NCBI GenBank assembly: GCA_019801415.1
Contig: JAHVJD010000004.1
Location: 248,001-312,000, forward strand
Source: Nocardioides marinus
GTDB lineage: Bacteria; Pseudomonadota; Alphaproteobacteria; Rhodobacterales; Rhodobacteraceae
Reading direction: 5' to 3'
Length of the DNA: 64,000 nt
Shown: positions 8,054 to 16,892 of the stretch, in pieces
How the letters are laid out: each line of letters opens with the position of its first letter
Position numbering within the stretch: position 1 is the first letter of the stretch
Made by a program: the position numbers and the translations under genes
The notes under the pieces: generated by a model
The model's database searches: none
Seen by the model: only the letters and a program-made list of their open reading frames with translations
What the model was told of the DNA's origin: nothing

Positions 8054-9286
8054 CTATTCCGCCTCTGGCGGCGCCCCGCCGACAAAGGCGTTGCCATTGG
8101 CATAATCGCAGGGCGCTTCCTGCATGTTGAGATGCAGGTCCGAGCCGGTGAACGGATGGGCGCGGGCCAGCTCCTCGTCCACCTCGATGCCGAGGCCCGG
8201 CGCATCCGGCGCGGTGACAAAGCCGTTCTCGACCCGGATCGAGCTTTTGATCAGCTGGTCGTGGAACGGCGTTTCGATGGTTTCCAGCAGCAGGATATTC
8301 GGGATCGAGGCCGCCAGATGCACATTGGCGGCCCATTCTACCGGCCCGGCATAGAGATGCGGCGCCATCTGCGCATTGAACACCTCGGCGATGGCGGCGA
8401 CCTTCTTCATCTCCCAGATGCCGCCGGCCCGGCCGAGGGCAGGCTGCAGGATTTCCGCGGCCCCCGCGCGCAGGATGGCGGCAAACTCCGCCTTGGTGGT
8501 CAGCCGCTCGCCGGTGGCCACGGGGATGCGCACGTCGCGCGCCACGCGGGCCATGTCCTCAACGGCATCGGGTGGTGTCGGCTCCTCGAACCACAGCGGT
8601 GCATAGGGCTCCAGCGCCTGGCCCAGCCGGATCGCGCCCGCGGTGCTGAACTGGCCATGGGTGCCGAACAGCAGGTCCGCGCGATCGCCCACCGCCTCGC
8701 GGATCGCCTTGCAGAATTTCACCGACAGGCTGATGTCGGACATCGCAGGCATATGGCCGCCGCGCAGCGTGTAGGGGCCGGCGGGGTCGAATTTCACCGC
8801 CGTGAAGCCCTCGGCCACTTTCTGCGCTGCCGCTTCCGCCGCCATTTCGGGCGAGGTCCAGAAGGCGCTGATGTCATGCTGCGGCAGCGGGTAGAGATAG
8901 GTATAGGCGCGGATGCGGTCGTTCATCCGCCCGCCCAGCAGCGCATGCACCGGGCGGCCACGGTGCTTGCCCAGGATGTCCCAGCAGGCGATCTCCAACC
9001 CGGAAAACGCGCCCATGACGGTCAGATCGGGGCGCTGGGTGAAGCCCGAGGAATAGGCGCGCCGGAACATCAGCTCAATGTTTTCCGGGTTCTCCCCTGC
9101 CATGTGGCGCTCGAACACGTCGCGGATCACATGGGCCATCGCGCCGGGCCCGACCGAGGAGGCATAGCATTCGCCCCAGCCGGTGATGCCACAGGCGGTG
9201 GTGATCTTCACCAGGATCCAATAGCGCCCGCCCCAGCCGGGGGCAGGTGGGGCGGTGACGATGATATCCAGGTCCTGCAGCTTCAT
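8054..9286 (-). CDS. Enolase-superfamily (mandelate racemase/muconate lactonizing) enzyme
   Basis: 410 residues with the N-terminal capping domain and a (beta/alpha)7-beta barrel. Visible elements are VKFDP (general-base Lys region), FGTHGQF, WFEEP, TGERLTTK and APHLYAGP. In acid-sugar dehydratases of the ManD/GalD type the third barrel strand carries an Asp two residues before the His (DxH); here the position reads G-T-H. The Glu ligands in WFEEP and TGERL are present. The family abstracts a proton alpha to a carboxylate; dehydratase, racemase or cycloisomerase activity is possible and the substrate is not evident. The ATG lies 3 nt past the stop of the preceding hypothetical gene, after an alcohol dehydrogenase, which suggests a sugar-acid or aromatic-acid catabolic operon. 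Confidence 0.85.
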   Translation of the reverse strand: MKLQDLDIIVTAPPAPGWGGRYWILVKITTACGITGWGECYASSVGPGAMAHVIRDVFERHMAGENPENIELMFRRAYSSGFTQRPDLTVMGAFSGLEIACWDILGKHRGRPVHALLGGRMNDRIRAYTYLYPLPQHDISAFWTSPEMAAEAAAQKVAEGFTAVKFDPAGPYTLRGGHMPAMSDISLSVKFCKAIREAVGDRADLLFGTHGQFSTAGAIRLGQALEPYAPLWFEEPTPPDAVEDMARVARDVRIPVATGERLTTKAEFAAILRAGAAEILQPALGRAGGIWEMKKVAAIAEVFNAQMAPHLYAGPVEWAANVHLAASIPNILLLETIETPFHDQLIKSSIRVENGFVTAPDAPGLGIEVDEELARAHPFTGSDLHLNMQEAPCDYANGNAFVGGAPPEAE

Positions 9287-9289
9287 GGT

Positions 9290-9658
9290 CTAGCGCTCCG
9301 ATGCGGCGTCAAAGGCGCCGAGCTCGCGGTTCAGCTCCTCGATGGCGAATTGCGGCGTGAAAAAGGTCACATCCGCTTCGCCGCCGCTCTCCATCACGAC
9401 CTCGATCCCGAACTCTGCCGGGGCGCCGTCAAAGGCGCCTTCGATCTGCCAGCGGCGGCGCTGATGCAGGTCCAAGTGGGGCAGGGCGGTGGCGATCTCC
9501 TCCGCCAGCCCCTCCGGCAGGCCAAAGCGCGGGTTGTTCGCGAGCCGGGTCAGAAACGGCGCGATTTCGACCACCGCAAACAGCATCGAGGTTTCGGACG
9601 TTGCCGCGGTAGGCTTCACCGCCTCGGGCTTGAACAGGCTGGTCAGGAATTTCAGCAC
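9290..9658 (-). CDS. Conserved hypothetical protein, 122 aa
   Basis: I do not recognise this protein. It begins MLKFLTSLFKPEAV, has no signal peptide or membrane helix, and contains a central mixed alpha/beta stretch (FGIEVVMESGGEADVTFFTP) with an acidic, Glu-rich C-terminus. It is tightly placed between the Zn-dependent alcohol dehydrogenase and the enolase-superfamily gene on the same strand, so it is almost certainly translated with them. Codon use matches its neighbours. Confidence 0.7.
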   Translation of the reverse strand: MLKFLTSLFKPEAVKPTAATSETSMLFAVVEIAPFLTRLANNPRFGLPEGLAEEIATALPHLDLHQRRRWQIEGAFDGAPAEFGIEVVMESGGEADVTFFTPQFAIEELNRELGAFDAASER

Positions 9659-9697
9659 GGCGCGGGCTCCGCTGTCTTGGGTGTCGTTCGTCGGGTG

Positions 9698-10786
9698 TCA
9701 GTCGAAGACAATCACATTGCGCTTGGCACTGCCAGTCCTGGTGTCGGCAATCGCCTCGTTGATCTGCTCCAGCGTCCAGCGGCCCGAGATCAGCTCGTCC
9801 AGTTTCAGCCGCCCCTGCTGGTACAGGTCGATCATCCAGGGAATGTCGCGCTGGATCACCACGTCGCCCATCTTGGAGCCGATCAGCCCCTGGCCCACCG
9901 CGGCCAGCACCACCGGTTCATAAGCGGCCTTGGCGCCGGAATGCGGCATGCCGATCATCACCGCGCGGCCGCCGCGCGCCAGGTAGCGCGGTGCCTGCTC
10001 ATAGGCGGGGATGGCGCCGACGGTGATCAGCACCGCATCGGCGCCACGCCCGCCAAGCGCCGCTTGCGCGGCCTTCCACGGCTTGTCCTCGGTTGCCAGC
10101 ACGCCATGGGTGGCGCCAAACTCGCGGGCGATCTCCAGCTTCTCGGCGCTCATGTCCACGGCGACGATGCGGCGCGCCCCGGCGATGCGCGCGCCCTGGA
10201 TGGCGTTCAGCCCGACGCCGCCCGCGCCGATCACCACCGCGTCCTGGCCGGGCCGCAGCTGTGCGGCGTTGACCACCGCGCCGACCCCGGTGATCACCCC
10301 GCATGAGACCAGTGCCGCGGCGTCGCGGGGCATATCCGCGGGGATCTTCACGATCTGGCGCTGATCCACCACCACCTTCTCGGCAAAGGCGCCGCAGGCC
10401 ATGGCCTGCTCCAGCGTGCCACCATCGGCGGTCTTCAAGGGGCCGTTGACGGTGTCATGGGGTGTTTCGCAGATCGTCGGCTTTCCGCCTGCGCAGCTGG
10501 GGCAGCTGCCGCAGCTGCGGATCAGTGTGACCACCACCGCATCGCCTTCGACGAAGCCCTGCACGCCCGCGCCCACGGCACTGACGATGCCCGCGGCCTC
10601 ATGCCCGTAGACGGCCGGCAGATGGCCGCCCCAGGCGCCGTCGGCAAAGGAAATGTCGCTGTGGCAGATCGCAACCGCGTCCAGCGTCACCTCCACCTCG
10701 CCCATGGCGGGCGGGGCCAGCAGCACCTCCTCGATCACCAGCGGGGCGCCGAATTCACGGCAGACGGCGGCTTTGATCTTCTGCAT
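9698..10786 (-). CDS. Zn-dependent alcohol dehydrogenase (MDR family)
   Basis: 362 residues of the medium-chain dehydrogenase/reductase family. The catalytic zinc site is visible as CHSD and GHEAAG, and the structural zinc site as CGSCPSC followed by C at TIC. The Rossmann motif is GAGGVGLNAIQGA with an acidic residue (VAVDMS) favouring NAD. Overall it resembles class III-like or aryl-alcohol dehydrogenases. It is the first gene of a three-gene leftward group and lies about 105 nt after pcaB, separated from it by a hairpin. Its alcohol substrate is not evident. Confidence 0.92.
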   Translation of the reverse strand: MQKIKAAVCREFGAPLVIEEVLLAPPAMGEVEVTLDAVAICHSDISFADGAWGGHLPAVYGHEAAGIVSAVGAGVQGFVEGDAVVVTLIRSCGSCPSCAGGKPTICETPHDTVNGPLKTADGGTLEQAMACGAFAEKVVVDQRQIVKIPADMPRDAAALVSCGVITGVGAVVNAAQLRPGQDAVVIGAGGVGLNAIQGARIAGARRIVAVDMSAEKLEIAREFGATHGVLATEDKPWKAAQAALGGRGADAVLITVGAIPAYEQAPRYLARGGRAVMIGMPHSGAKAAYEPVVLAAVGQGLIGSKMGDVVIQRDIPWMIDLYQQGRLKLDELISGRWTLEQINEAIADTRTGSAKRNVIVFD

Positions 10787-10849
10787 GATCTGTCTCCCTG
10801 ATTTTCAGGCAGGGTGGCGCGGGGCAGGGGCGCGCATCAAGCCGGAAAG

Positions 10850-10887
10850 TGCCGCGGCTGCCGCTTTTACGCAGCGGCACCGCGGCA
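10850..10887 (-). terminator. Intercistronic hairpin after pcaB
   Basis: A long stem (TGCCGCGG/CCGCGGCA plus TGCCGCT/AGCGGCA, one bulged C) lies a few nt after the pcaB stop. On the minus strand the downstream run is only CTTTCC, so it may be a weak terminator or an mRNA-stabilising element separating pcaDB from the alcohol dehydrogenase group. Confidence 0.5.
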
Positions 10888-10892
10888 CGTGG

Positions 10893-12239
10893 CTATTTTT
10901 TGCCCTCTTCGGCCAGCGCAGCCGCCTGCGCGGCGAACCGCTGCGCCTCGGCCGGGGCCTGGCCCAGCTGACGGGCCGGATCAAACAGCCGCGCTATGTC
11001 CAACGCGGGATAGTCGCGCGCCGCCAGCTGCCGCAGCGGCGTTCCGCTGTTCCGCGCCTCGCGGCACAGCGCTTTCACGGCGGCCTGCGCGTCCGGGCGT
11101 GACATCTGCTCGGCCAGGGCAAAGCTCAGCGCCTCGGCGTGGATCATGTCCAGCCCACCGCCGACAGCGGCCTGCATGGCATCGGCATTGGGGCGAAGAC
11201 CCGCGCAGAGCGCCTTGCCCGTCGCCGCGGCGCTGGCGGCCCCCAGAACGATCTGCGGCAGGCACATCCATTCGGTGAACCAGGCCGCGCCGTCGCGCTG
11301 ATGCTGCTGCAGGGCCGCGCCTTGCAGCACCGCCATCAGACCGCTGCCCTGCCGCGCCAGTGCCACCAGTGCCGAGGGCACCACCGGGTTCTGCTTCTGC
11401 GGCATGGTCGAGGACGCGCCGGCCCCGCCCAAAGTGATCTCGCCGATGCCGCTTTGGACCAGCGCGGTGCAATCCTCGCCGATCTTGCCGAAGGCCAGCG
11501 TGACCCGCATCAGCCAGTCGGCGATGCGCAGCACCGGGGTGCGGTCGGTGTGCCAGCTGCGGCCGGGATCGGCCAGCGCCAGCCCGCGCGCCACCGCCGC
11601 GCGCAGTTCCGCCGGTTGCGCCCCCAGCGCCGAGGCGGTGCCCGCCGCCCCCGACAGGGACACCAGCAGGCAGGTTTTGCGCAGTTCTGGCAGCTCTGCC
11701 AGCAGGTTGGCCAGCGGCGTGCCCCAGCCCGCCGCCACCGCGCCAAAGCTGGTGGGGGTGGCATGCTGGCCATAGGTGCGCGCCGCCATCGGCAGCGCGG
11801 CGTGGTCCCCGGCCAGCTGCCCAAGCGCGGCAACGGCGCTGCGCACATCAGCCTCGACCAGCGCCAGCGCCTGGCGCAGCCGCAGCATCAGCGCAGTGTC
11901 CATGATGTCCTGCGAGGTGGCCCCCCAATGCACGTATTGCGCGTGCTCGGGGGCTTTCATCTCCTCGCGGAAGGCAGCGACCAGGCCCGGCACCGGCACG
12001 CCGTTCTGGCCCGTGGGCCGCTTCAGAACGCCCGGGTCCACCGCGATCTCGACCACCGCGCGGCCGATCGCGGCGGCGCTTTCCTGCGGGATCACCCCGG
12101 CTTCGCCCTGCGCCTTGGCCAGCGCGCCTTCGACCAGCAGCATCGCGCGCACTTCGGCACTGTCGGAAAACAGCCGCCCCGCCTCGCCGCAATTGAAAAG
12201 CCCGCCGTAAAGCTGGCTGTCGAATACCGAGCCTGCCAT
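10893..12239 (-). CDS. pcaB: 3-carboxy-cis,cis-muconate cycloisomerase
   Basis: 448 residues of the fumarase/aspartase superfamily. The diagnostic signature GASSTMPQKQNP is at about residues 274-285, and the family active-site stretches QYVHWGATSQDIMDTA and TYGQHATP are present. PcaB lactonises 3-carboxy-cis,cis-muconate in the protocatechuate branch of the beta-ketoadipate pathway. It follows an alpha/beta hydrolase (stop and start share one base, TGATG) and pcaD in one transcription unit. The usual pcaQ, pcaC, pcaH and pcaG are absent from the window, so this may be a second, partial copy of the pathway. Confidence 0.9.
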   Translation of the reverse strand: MAGSVFDSQLYGGLFNCGEAGRLFSDSAEVRAMLLVEGALAKAQGEAGVIPQESAAAIGRAVVEIAVDPGVLKRPTGQNGVPVPGLVAAFREEMKAPEHAQYVHWGATSQDIMDTALMLRLRQALALVEADVRSAVAALGQLAGDHAALPMAARTYGQHATPTSFGAVAAGWGTPLANLLAELPELRKTCLLVSLSGAAGTASALGAQPAELRAAVARGLALADPGRSWHTDRTPVLRIADWLMRVTLAFGKIGEDCTALVQSGIGEITLGGAGASSTMPQKQNPVVPSALVALARQGSGLMAVLQGAALQQHQRDGAAWFTEWMCLPQIVLGAASAAATGKALCAGLRPNADAMQAAVGGGLDMIHAEALSFALAEQMSRPDAQAAVKALCREARNSGTPLRQLAARDYPALDIARLFDPARQLGQAPAEAQRFAAQAAALAEEGKK

Positions 12240-12949
12240 CAGAACGCCTCCGCGATACGTGTCATCAGATCCGCCAGCCCCGCCGGGTCGGCAAAGAAGG
12301 GCGAGTGTGAGGCCGCCATGTCGAACACCCGGTCCGCGGGCAGGGCAGAGGCCATCTGCGCCTGATACTCCGGCGGGATCACCCGGTCTTCGGAGCAGCG
12401 GATATAGGCTTTGGCCACGCTGTCAAACCGCGCCCCCAGATGGACAGGCGTGTCCTGCGGCGGGATCGGCTGCGCACAGAGATTGTCAAGCGCAAAACGC
12501 ACCGTCTCCGGCGGGCAGTCGTGATAGAACAGTTCCGGCGCATGCTCGGCCACGAAGCTGTAGGCGCTGCCCTCCGCGTTCTTCTCGGTGGCACCGCCGA
12601 GCGTCTGGCGCGGCCCGGCTTGGCGCATGCCGATCAGCGACAGCCCGCTGACGGGGATATAGCTGCACAGGTAGATCAGCCCGCGCATCCGCTCCGGCGC
12701 GGCCTCGGCAGCGGCAGAGATCGGAACACCGGCCCAGGAATGGCCCAGCACGATGCGGTCGGGGGCGCAGGCGGCCAGCACGGCATCGGTGGTTTCCGCC
12801 AGCGTGACCGTGGCCGGGTCGCGCCCGTCGCCGTGGCCGGGCAGGGTGATGGCATGGGCAGTATGGCCGCGGGTCTCCAGCGCCGGGATCAGGTCGCGCC
12901 AGCACCACGCACCGTGGCAGGAGCCGTGAACAAGCAGAAAATCAGCCAA
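12239..12949 (-). CDS. Alpha/beta hydrolase (small esterase type)
   Basis: 236 residues with an alpha/beta-hydrolase fold: oxyanion strand FLLVHGSCHGAWCW, nucleophile elbow GHSWAG, a candidate acid in the SEDRVIPPE region and a His in AASHSPFF. The sequence resembles the plant-methylesterase-like (SABP2/MenH-like) group rather than PcaD. It overlaps pcaD upstream by 8 nt and abuts pcaB downstream, so translational coupling is likely. A role in freeing an acid from an ester before ring-cleavage products are processed is an inference only. Confidence 0.85.
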   Translation of the reverse strand: MADFLLVHGSCHGAWCWRDLIPALETRGHTAHAITLPGHGDGRDPATVTLAETTDAVLAACAPDRIVLGHSWAGVPISAAAEAAPERMRGLIYLCSYIPVSGLSLIGMRQAGPRQTLGGATEKNAEGSAYSFVAEHAPELFYHDCPPETVRFALDNLCAQPIPPQDTPVHLGARFDSVAKAYIRCSEDRVIPPEYQAQMASALPADRVFDMAASHSPFFADPAGLADLMTRIAEAF

Positions 12950-13733
12950 TGTGTCCGGTCTCCTTCAGAAAGGCGCTCAGCCGGTCGGCGTATTCGTCCG
13001 GCTGTTCAACGCAAGGGATATGGCCCGCGCGGCGGATCAGGTGGAACTGGCTGCCGGGGATCAGATCCACGGTCTCGCGCACCAGATCGGCGGGGGTCGA
13101 GCCGTCCTCGGAGCCCGCGATGCCCAGGCAGGGCAGGCGCAAGCCGCTGGTGGGCGTGTAGAAATCGGTGCCCGCAATGGCGGCGCAGCAGCCGGCGTAG
13201 CCCTCGCGCGATTGCTGCACCAGCATGTTGCGCCACAGCTGCAGGTCTGGCTTGGCGCGGAAATCGCGCGCAAACCAGCGTTCCATCACGCTGTCGGCCA
13301 GGGCCTCGACGCCCTGTTCCCGCACTGCCGCGATGCGCTGCTGCCACATCTCGGGCGTGCCGATCTTGGCGGCGGTATTGGACAGCACCAGCGCGCGCAC
13401 CATGTCCAGCCGCTTGACCGCCAGCCCCTGGCCGATCATGCCGCCAACGGACAGGCCGACGAACAGCGCATCGCGCACCTCCAGCTGGTCCAGCAGACGC
13501 TCGGCATCGCGCACCAGCGCGCCCATGGAATAGGGGCCGGGCGGGCAGGAGGACAGGCCATGGCCGCGCTTGTCGTAGCGGATGATGCGCAGCCCCCGCG
13601 GCAGGCGGGCAATGACGGCGTCCCAGACCCGAAGGTCGGTGCCGAGGGAGTTTGCAAATACGATGGGCGCGCCGTCCGGGTCGCCGTCAATGCGGTAGTG
13701 AAGCTGGACATCGCCCAGGTCTGCAATCTGCAT
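12942..13733 (-). CDS. pcaD: 3-oxoadipate enol-lactonase
   Basis: 263 residues of the alpha/beta hydrolase fold with features typical of PcaD: VFANSLGTDLRVWD, YDKRGHGLS, nucleophile elbow GLSVGG and C-terminal GHIPCVEQP with the catalytic His. PcaD opens beta-ketoadipate enol-lactone to beta-ketoadipate. I prefer ATG 13733 because GAGG lies 6 nt upstream; an ATG at 13745 is also in frame. It heads a pcaD-hydrolase-pcaB unit. In roseobacters pcaD normally heads pcaDCHGB; pcaC, pcaH and pcaG are not here. Confidence 0.85.
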   Translation of the reverse strand: MQIADLGDVQLHYRIDGDPDGAPIVFANSLGTDLRVWDAVIARLPRGLRIIRYDKRGHGLSSCPPGPYSMGALVRDAERLLDQLEVRDALFVGLSVGGMIGQGLAVKRLDMVRALVLSNTAAKIGTPEMWQQRIAAVREQGVEALADSVMERWFARDFRAKPDLQLWRNMLVQQSREGYAGCCAAIAGTDFYTPTSGLRLPCLGIAGSEDGSTPADLVRETVDLIPGSQFHLIRRAGHIPCVEQPDEYADRLSAFLKETGHIG

Positions 13734-13823
13734 GCTGTGCCTCATGTTCGAGTTTGCCGCACTCTATCCGCGGCGGCAGTGCAAGGTAAAGCAACCGGGC
13801 CCGGTGCCTGCGACAACGCCGCT

Positions 13824-15023
13824 TCAGCCGTGCAGCGCCATATGGGCCATGATCTGCCCGTGGTCCGAGGCCAATTTGTTATAGGGCGCCTCGGGGTGGC
13901 TGCCATCGGTCAGGTGGTCGTTCAGCACGCTGTAATACTGCATCTCCCCGATCGCGCCGGGCCAGCTGGGGTCGAAATGGCGCGACATGTAGATCTGGTC
14001 GATGCTCTCATGCACGCCGCCAAAGGCGGTGGTGTAGACCACGTCGCGCAGGGATTTGCGCAGGAACATCTTCTCTGCCGAGCGCAGCCGCACCCGGTCG
14101 ATGTCCTCGCGGATCTGGGCGTCCTCCGCCTCGCTGTAGCGGTCGCCGCCGTGGCGGGCGTCATGGCGCAGCATCCAGGCATAGTTGCGGAACGGCACCT
14201 CGCCCGAGATGATCTCGCTGCTGACCGCATGTTCGCCATCGTTGAAATCGCCGAGCACCATCACCGGGCGGCCCTGCTCCAGCTCGTCCAGCACGGCGCG
14301 GCGCAGCACCCAGGCCTCGCCCATGCGGCGCAGCGCGGCGCGCAGCGACCCCAGCGCGCGCCCGGCCGCGTCATAGGCTGTCAGCACGGTTTCGGGCGGA
14401 TAGGCAGCGCCCTGCGGGGTGATGTATTCGCCCAGCTTTGATTTCAGGTGGCAGTTGAACACGCTGATGACTTGCCCGCCGACCGGCACCCGCACCTTCA
14501 GGATCGGGCGCGACAGGCGGCGCAGAGTGTAATAGCCAGCCTCTTCGTCGTCGCCGCCGAGGCTGGCCATGGGGATGTCGAGCGGCTGCTCAAGTTCCTG
14601 GATCACCTCCGGCGCGCCGTCAAAGCCGAACCGTGACAGGATCGCCAGGCCGGGGCGGCGGTGGCCCGGCTCGCCGCTGTCGTTGATGTTGGGCGCAAAG
14701 GCCAGCGCCGCGCTGCCATAGCTCTCATAGGCCAGCTTGCGGAAAATCGCCTTGCGGTGATAGCGCTTGGAGGGGGCGGGGATGCTGGCGGCATTGGCTT
14801 CGGCGCCGCGGCGGTCGGTCTCGGCGATCACCTCGCGCAGCGGCTCTTCCTCGAAGATCTCCTGAAAGCCGACGATGTCGGCATTCAGTGTCAGCAGCTG
14901 GTCTGCCAGCCAGTCGGCTTTCCACGCGTATTCCTCGGGCGTGTAGCTCTGGAAGCGGTAATACTCGCGCTCCGGCCCGATCAGGTTCTTCACGTTGAAC
15001 GAGGCAATGGTGAAACGCGTCAT
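13824..15023 (-). CDS. Endonuclease/exonuclease/phosphatase family protein
   Basis: About 399 residues of the EEP superfamily (DNase I-like, AP endonuclease-like, sphingomyelinase-like). Visible elements are an N-terminal FTIASFNVKNL with the Asn of the active site, QEIFEE (metal Glu), FNCHLKSK, GDFNDGEH and a C-terminal ASDHGQIMA with the catalytic Asp-His. ATG 15023 is chosen because GGGGGG lies about 5 nt upstream; a longer frame begins at 15083 without a ribosome site. No signal peptide is seen. Nuclease versus phosphodiesterase activity cannot be decided from sequence. Confidence 0.85.
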   Translation of the reverse strand: MTRFTIASFNVKNLIGPEREYYRFQSYTPEEYAWKADWLADQLLTLNADIVGFQEIFEEEPLREVIAETDRRGAEANAASIPAPSKRYHRKAIFRKLAYESYGSAALAFAPNINDSGEPGHRRPGLAILSRFGFDGAPEVIQELEQPLDIPMASLGGDDEEAGYYTLRRLSRPILKVRVPVGGQVISVFNCHLKSKLGEYITPQGAAYPPETVLTAYDAAGRALGSLRAALRRMGEAWVLRRAVLDELEQGRPVMVLGDFNDGEHAVSSEIISGEVPFRNYAWMLRHDARHGGDRYSEAEDAQIREDIDRVRLRSAEKMFLRKSLRDVVYTTAFGGVHESIDQIYMSRHFDPSWPGAIGEMQYYSVLNDHLTDGSHPEAPYNKLASDHGQIMAHMALHG

Positions 15024-15079
15024 GTCAGCCCCCCCTTGGTCCCTTGGCCGCCGTCGCCGGGTGTCGCGGCGGTCAGATG

Positions 15080-16057
15080 TCAACCATAGCGCGTCAGCGC
15101 CTCGCGAAACAGCTCAGGATCGACATTGCCGCCGGTGACCACCGCGATCACCGCATCGCCGTCGATCGCATCGCCATGGAACAGCGCCGCCGCAAGGGAG
15201 GCCGCGCCGCCCGGCTCCAGCACGATCTTCAGCCTCAGGAAGGCCAGCGCCATGGCCTGCATCGCCTGATCCTCGGTGATGACAAGGCCCGCGCCGCAAT
15301 GCGCCTCCATAATCGGAAAGGTGATCTCGCCGGGTGCGGGCGTCAGGATCGCGTCGCAGATCGACCCCGACGGCGCCGGGTTGCTGCGGATCTCTCCCGC
15401 CGCCAGAGAGCGGGCGACGTCGTCGAACCCCTCCGGCTCCACTGGCCGCACCCGAAGCCCCGGCGCGCGCGCCGCCAGCGCCAGCGCCACGCCGGACGAC
15501 AGCCCGCCGCCGCCGCAGTTTATCAGCACGTCGCCCTCGGTCACGCCTTCGACGGTGGCCTGTGCGGCGATTTCCAGCCCGCAGGTGCCCTGGCCGGCGA
15601 TCACCTCCGGCTCGTCGTAGGGTTTGATCAGCGTCAGCCCGCGGGTCTCGGCATGGCTCGCGCCGACCGCCTCGCGGCTTTCGCCGCCCGTTCTGTCATA
15701 CAGAACCACCTCGGCCCCCAGCGCGCGGGTATTGTCGATCTTCAGCTTGGGCGCATCGGCGGGCATCACGATCACCGCGGGCGCGCCATGGGCGCGGGCC
15801 GCCGCGGCCACGCCCTGCGCATGGTTGCCGCTGGAATAGGCGATCACCCCGCGCGCCAGTGCTTCGCGCGGCAGGGCCGAAACCGCCGCCCAGCCGCCGC
15901 GGAACTTGAAGGAGCCGGTGTGCTGCAGGCACTCCGCCTTGACCAGCACGCGGCGACCGGCGATCTCGTCCAGAAAGGGCGAGGACAGCAGCGGCGTCAC
16001 CCGGGCATGGCCCTGCAGCCGTTCGGCGGCGGCTTCGATCATGGCGATTGAGGTCAT
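15080..16057 (-). CDS. Threonine/serine dehydratase-like PLP enzyme
   Basis: 325 residues of PLP fold type II. The Schiff-base Lys is in TGSFKFRGG, the Asn-rich phosphate region in SSGNHAQG and the Gly loop in CGGGGLSSG. These match catabolic threonine/serine dehydratases without a C-terminal ACT domain. The start, ATG 16057, overlaps the stop of the upstream alpha/beta hydrolase (ATGA), so the two are coupled. Likely product is 2-oxobutanoate or pyruvate plus ammonia. Members of this group also act on hydroxyaspartate, so substrate is open. Confidence 0.88.
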   Translation of the reverse strand: MTSIAMIEAAAERLQGHARVTPLLSSPFLDEIAGRRVLVKAECLQHTGSFKFRGGWAAVSALPREALARGVIAYSSGNHAQGVAAAARAHGAPAVIVMPADAPKLKIDNTRALGAEVVLYDRTGGESREAVGASHAETRGLTLIKPYDEPEVIAGQGTCGLEIAAQATVEGVTEGDVLINCGGGGLSSGVALALAARAPGLRVRPVEPEGFDDVARSLAAGEIRSNPAPSGSICDAILTPAPGEITFPIMEAHCGAGLVITEDQAMQAMALAFLRLKIVLEPGGAASLAAALFHGDAIDGDAVIAVVTGGNVDPELFREALTRYG

Positions 16058-16887
16058 TGGGCTTGCTCCAGCACGGAATGGATCAGGGCGAGCGCCTCTG
16101 GCTCGTCGAGGAAGGGCACATGGCCGCGGTTGGCGAGCTCCACCGCCTGCAGGTCGGGCAGGCGGCGCTGCATCTCCAGGTATGTCGCATGGCTGAGGAT
16201 GTCGGAATGGGCGCCGCGGATGACGCCGCAGGGCAGGCCCTCCAGCGCCAGGAACAGCGGCCACAGATCCGGGGCGGGCCCGGCCTCGGCCTGCGCCAGA
16301 AGCGCGTCGCGCAGGCGCGGATCGTACCGCAGCTGCAGCCCGTTGGGACCTGCGTCATAGAAGGCCTCGACCTCTTCGCGCCAGCGCGCCTGCGGCACAT
16401 CGGGAAAGGCCGGGGCCATCACCGCCTCCAGTGCGGCGGCCGCCTGTGCGTGGGTCTTGGCCGCGGGGCGGAAACCGACGTAGTCCATGATCCGTCCGAT
16501 GCCGTCTGCCGGGATTTCCGGTCCGATGTCGTTCAGCACCACCGCCAGCAGCCGCGCATGCGCGGTGGCGGCCAGGGTCATCGCCACCAGCCCCCCGCGC
16601 GAAGTGCCAAGGACCGCAGCCTGCGCCAGGCCCAAGTGGTCCAGAAGCTCCACCGCGTCCTGGGATTCGCGCAGGACATTGTAGGTCATGAAATCCGCAG
16701 CATGGTCTGAACGGCCGCGCCCGCGCGCATCCAGCGTGATCATCCGGTAGCGCCCGGCATGGGGGGCAAAGTAGCGGAAATCGCGGCTGTCGCGGGTCAG
16801 CCCGGCTAGGCACAAAAGCGGCAGCCCGCTGCCGCCCGTGTCGGTGTAATAGAGCGTCAGCCCGTCCGAGGTCTCGAAAAACGGCAT
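16054..16887 (-). CDS. Alpha/beta hydrolase
   Basis: 277 residues, alpha/beta-hydrolase fold. Elements seen are LYYTDTGGSGLPLLCLAGLTRDSRDF (oxyanion region), LDARGRGRSD, nucleophile elbow GTSRGG, and GHVPFLDEPEAL with the catalytic His near the C-terminus. The subfamily resembles 3-oxoadipate enol-lactonase-like and haloperoxidase-like hydrolases. It lies 5 nt from the haloacid dehalogenase stop and overlaps the dehydratase start by 4 nt, so three genes form a leftward unit. Substrate unknown. Confidence 0.88.
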   Translation of the reverse strand: MPFFETSDGLTLYYTDTGGSGLPLLCLAGLTRDSRDFRYFAPHAGRYRMITLDARGRGRSDHAADFMTYNVLRESQDAVELLDHLGLAQAAVLGTSRGGLVAMTLAATAHARLLAVVLNDIGPEIPADGIGRIMDYVGFRPAAKTHAQAAAALEAVMAPAFPDVPQARWREEVEAFYDAGPNGLQLRYDPRLRDALLAQAEAGPAPDLWPLFLALEGLPCGVIRGAHSDILSHATYLEMQRRLPDLQAVELANRGHVPFLDEPEALALIHSVLEQAQ

Positions 16888-16892
16888 CGCGC

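Noticed and set aside
8132-10306. 724-codon frame opposite the enolase/alcohol dehydrogenase genes
   Set aside because: It spans three well supported minus-strand genes and shows no domain.
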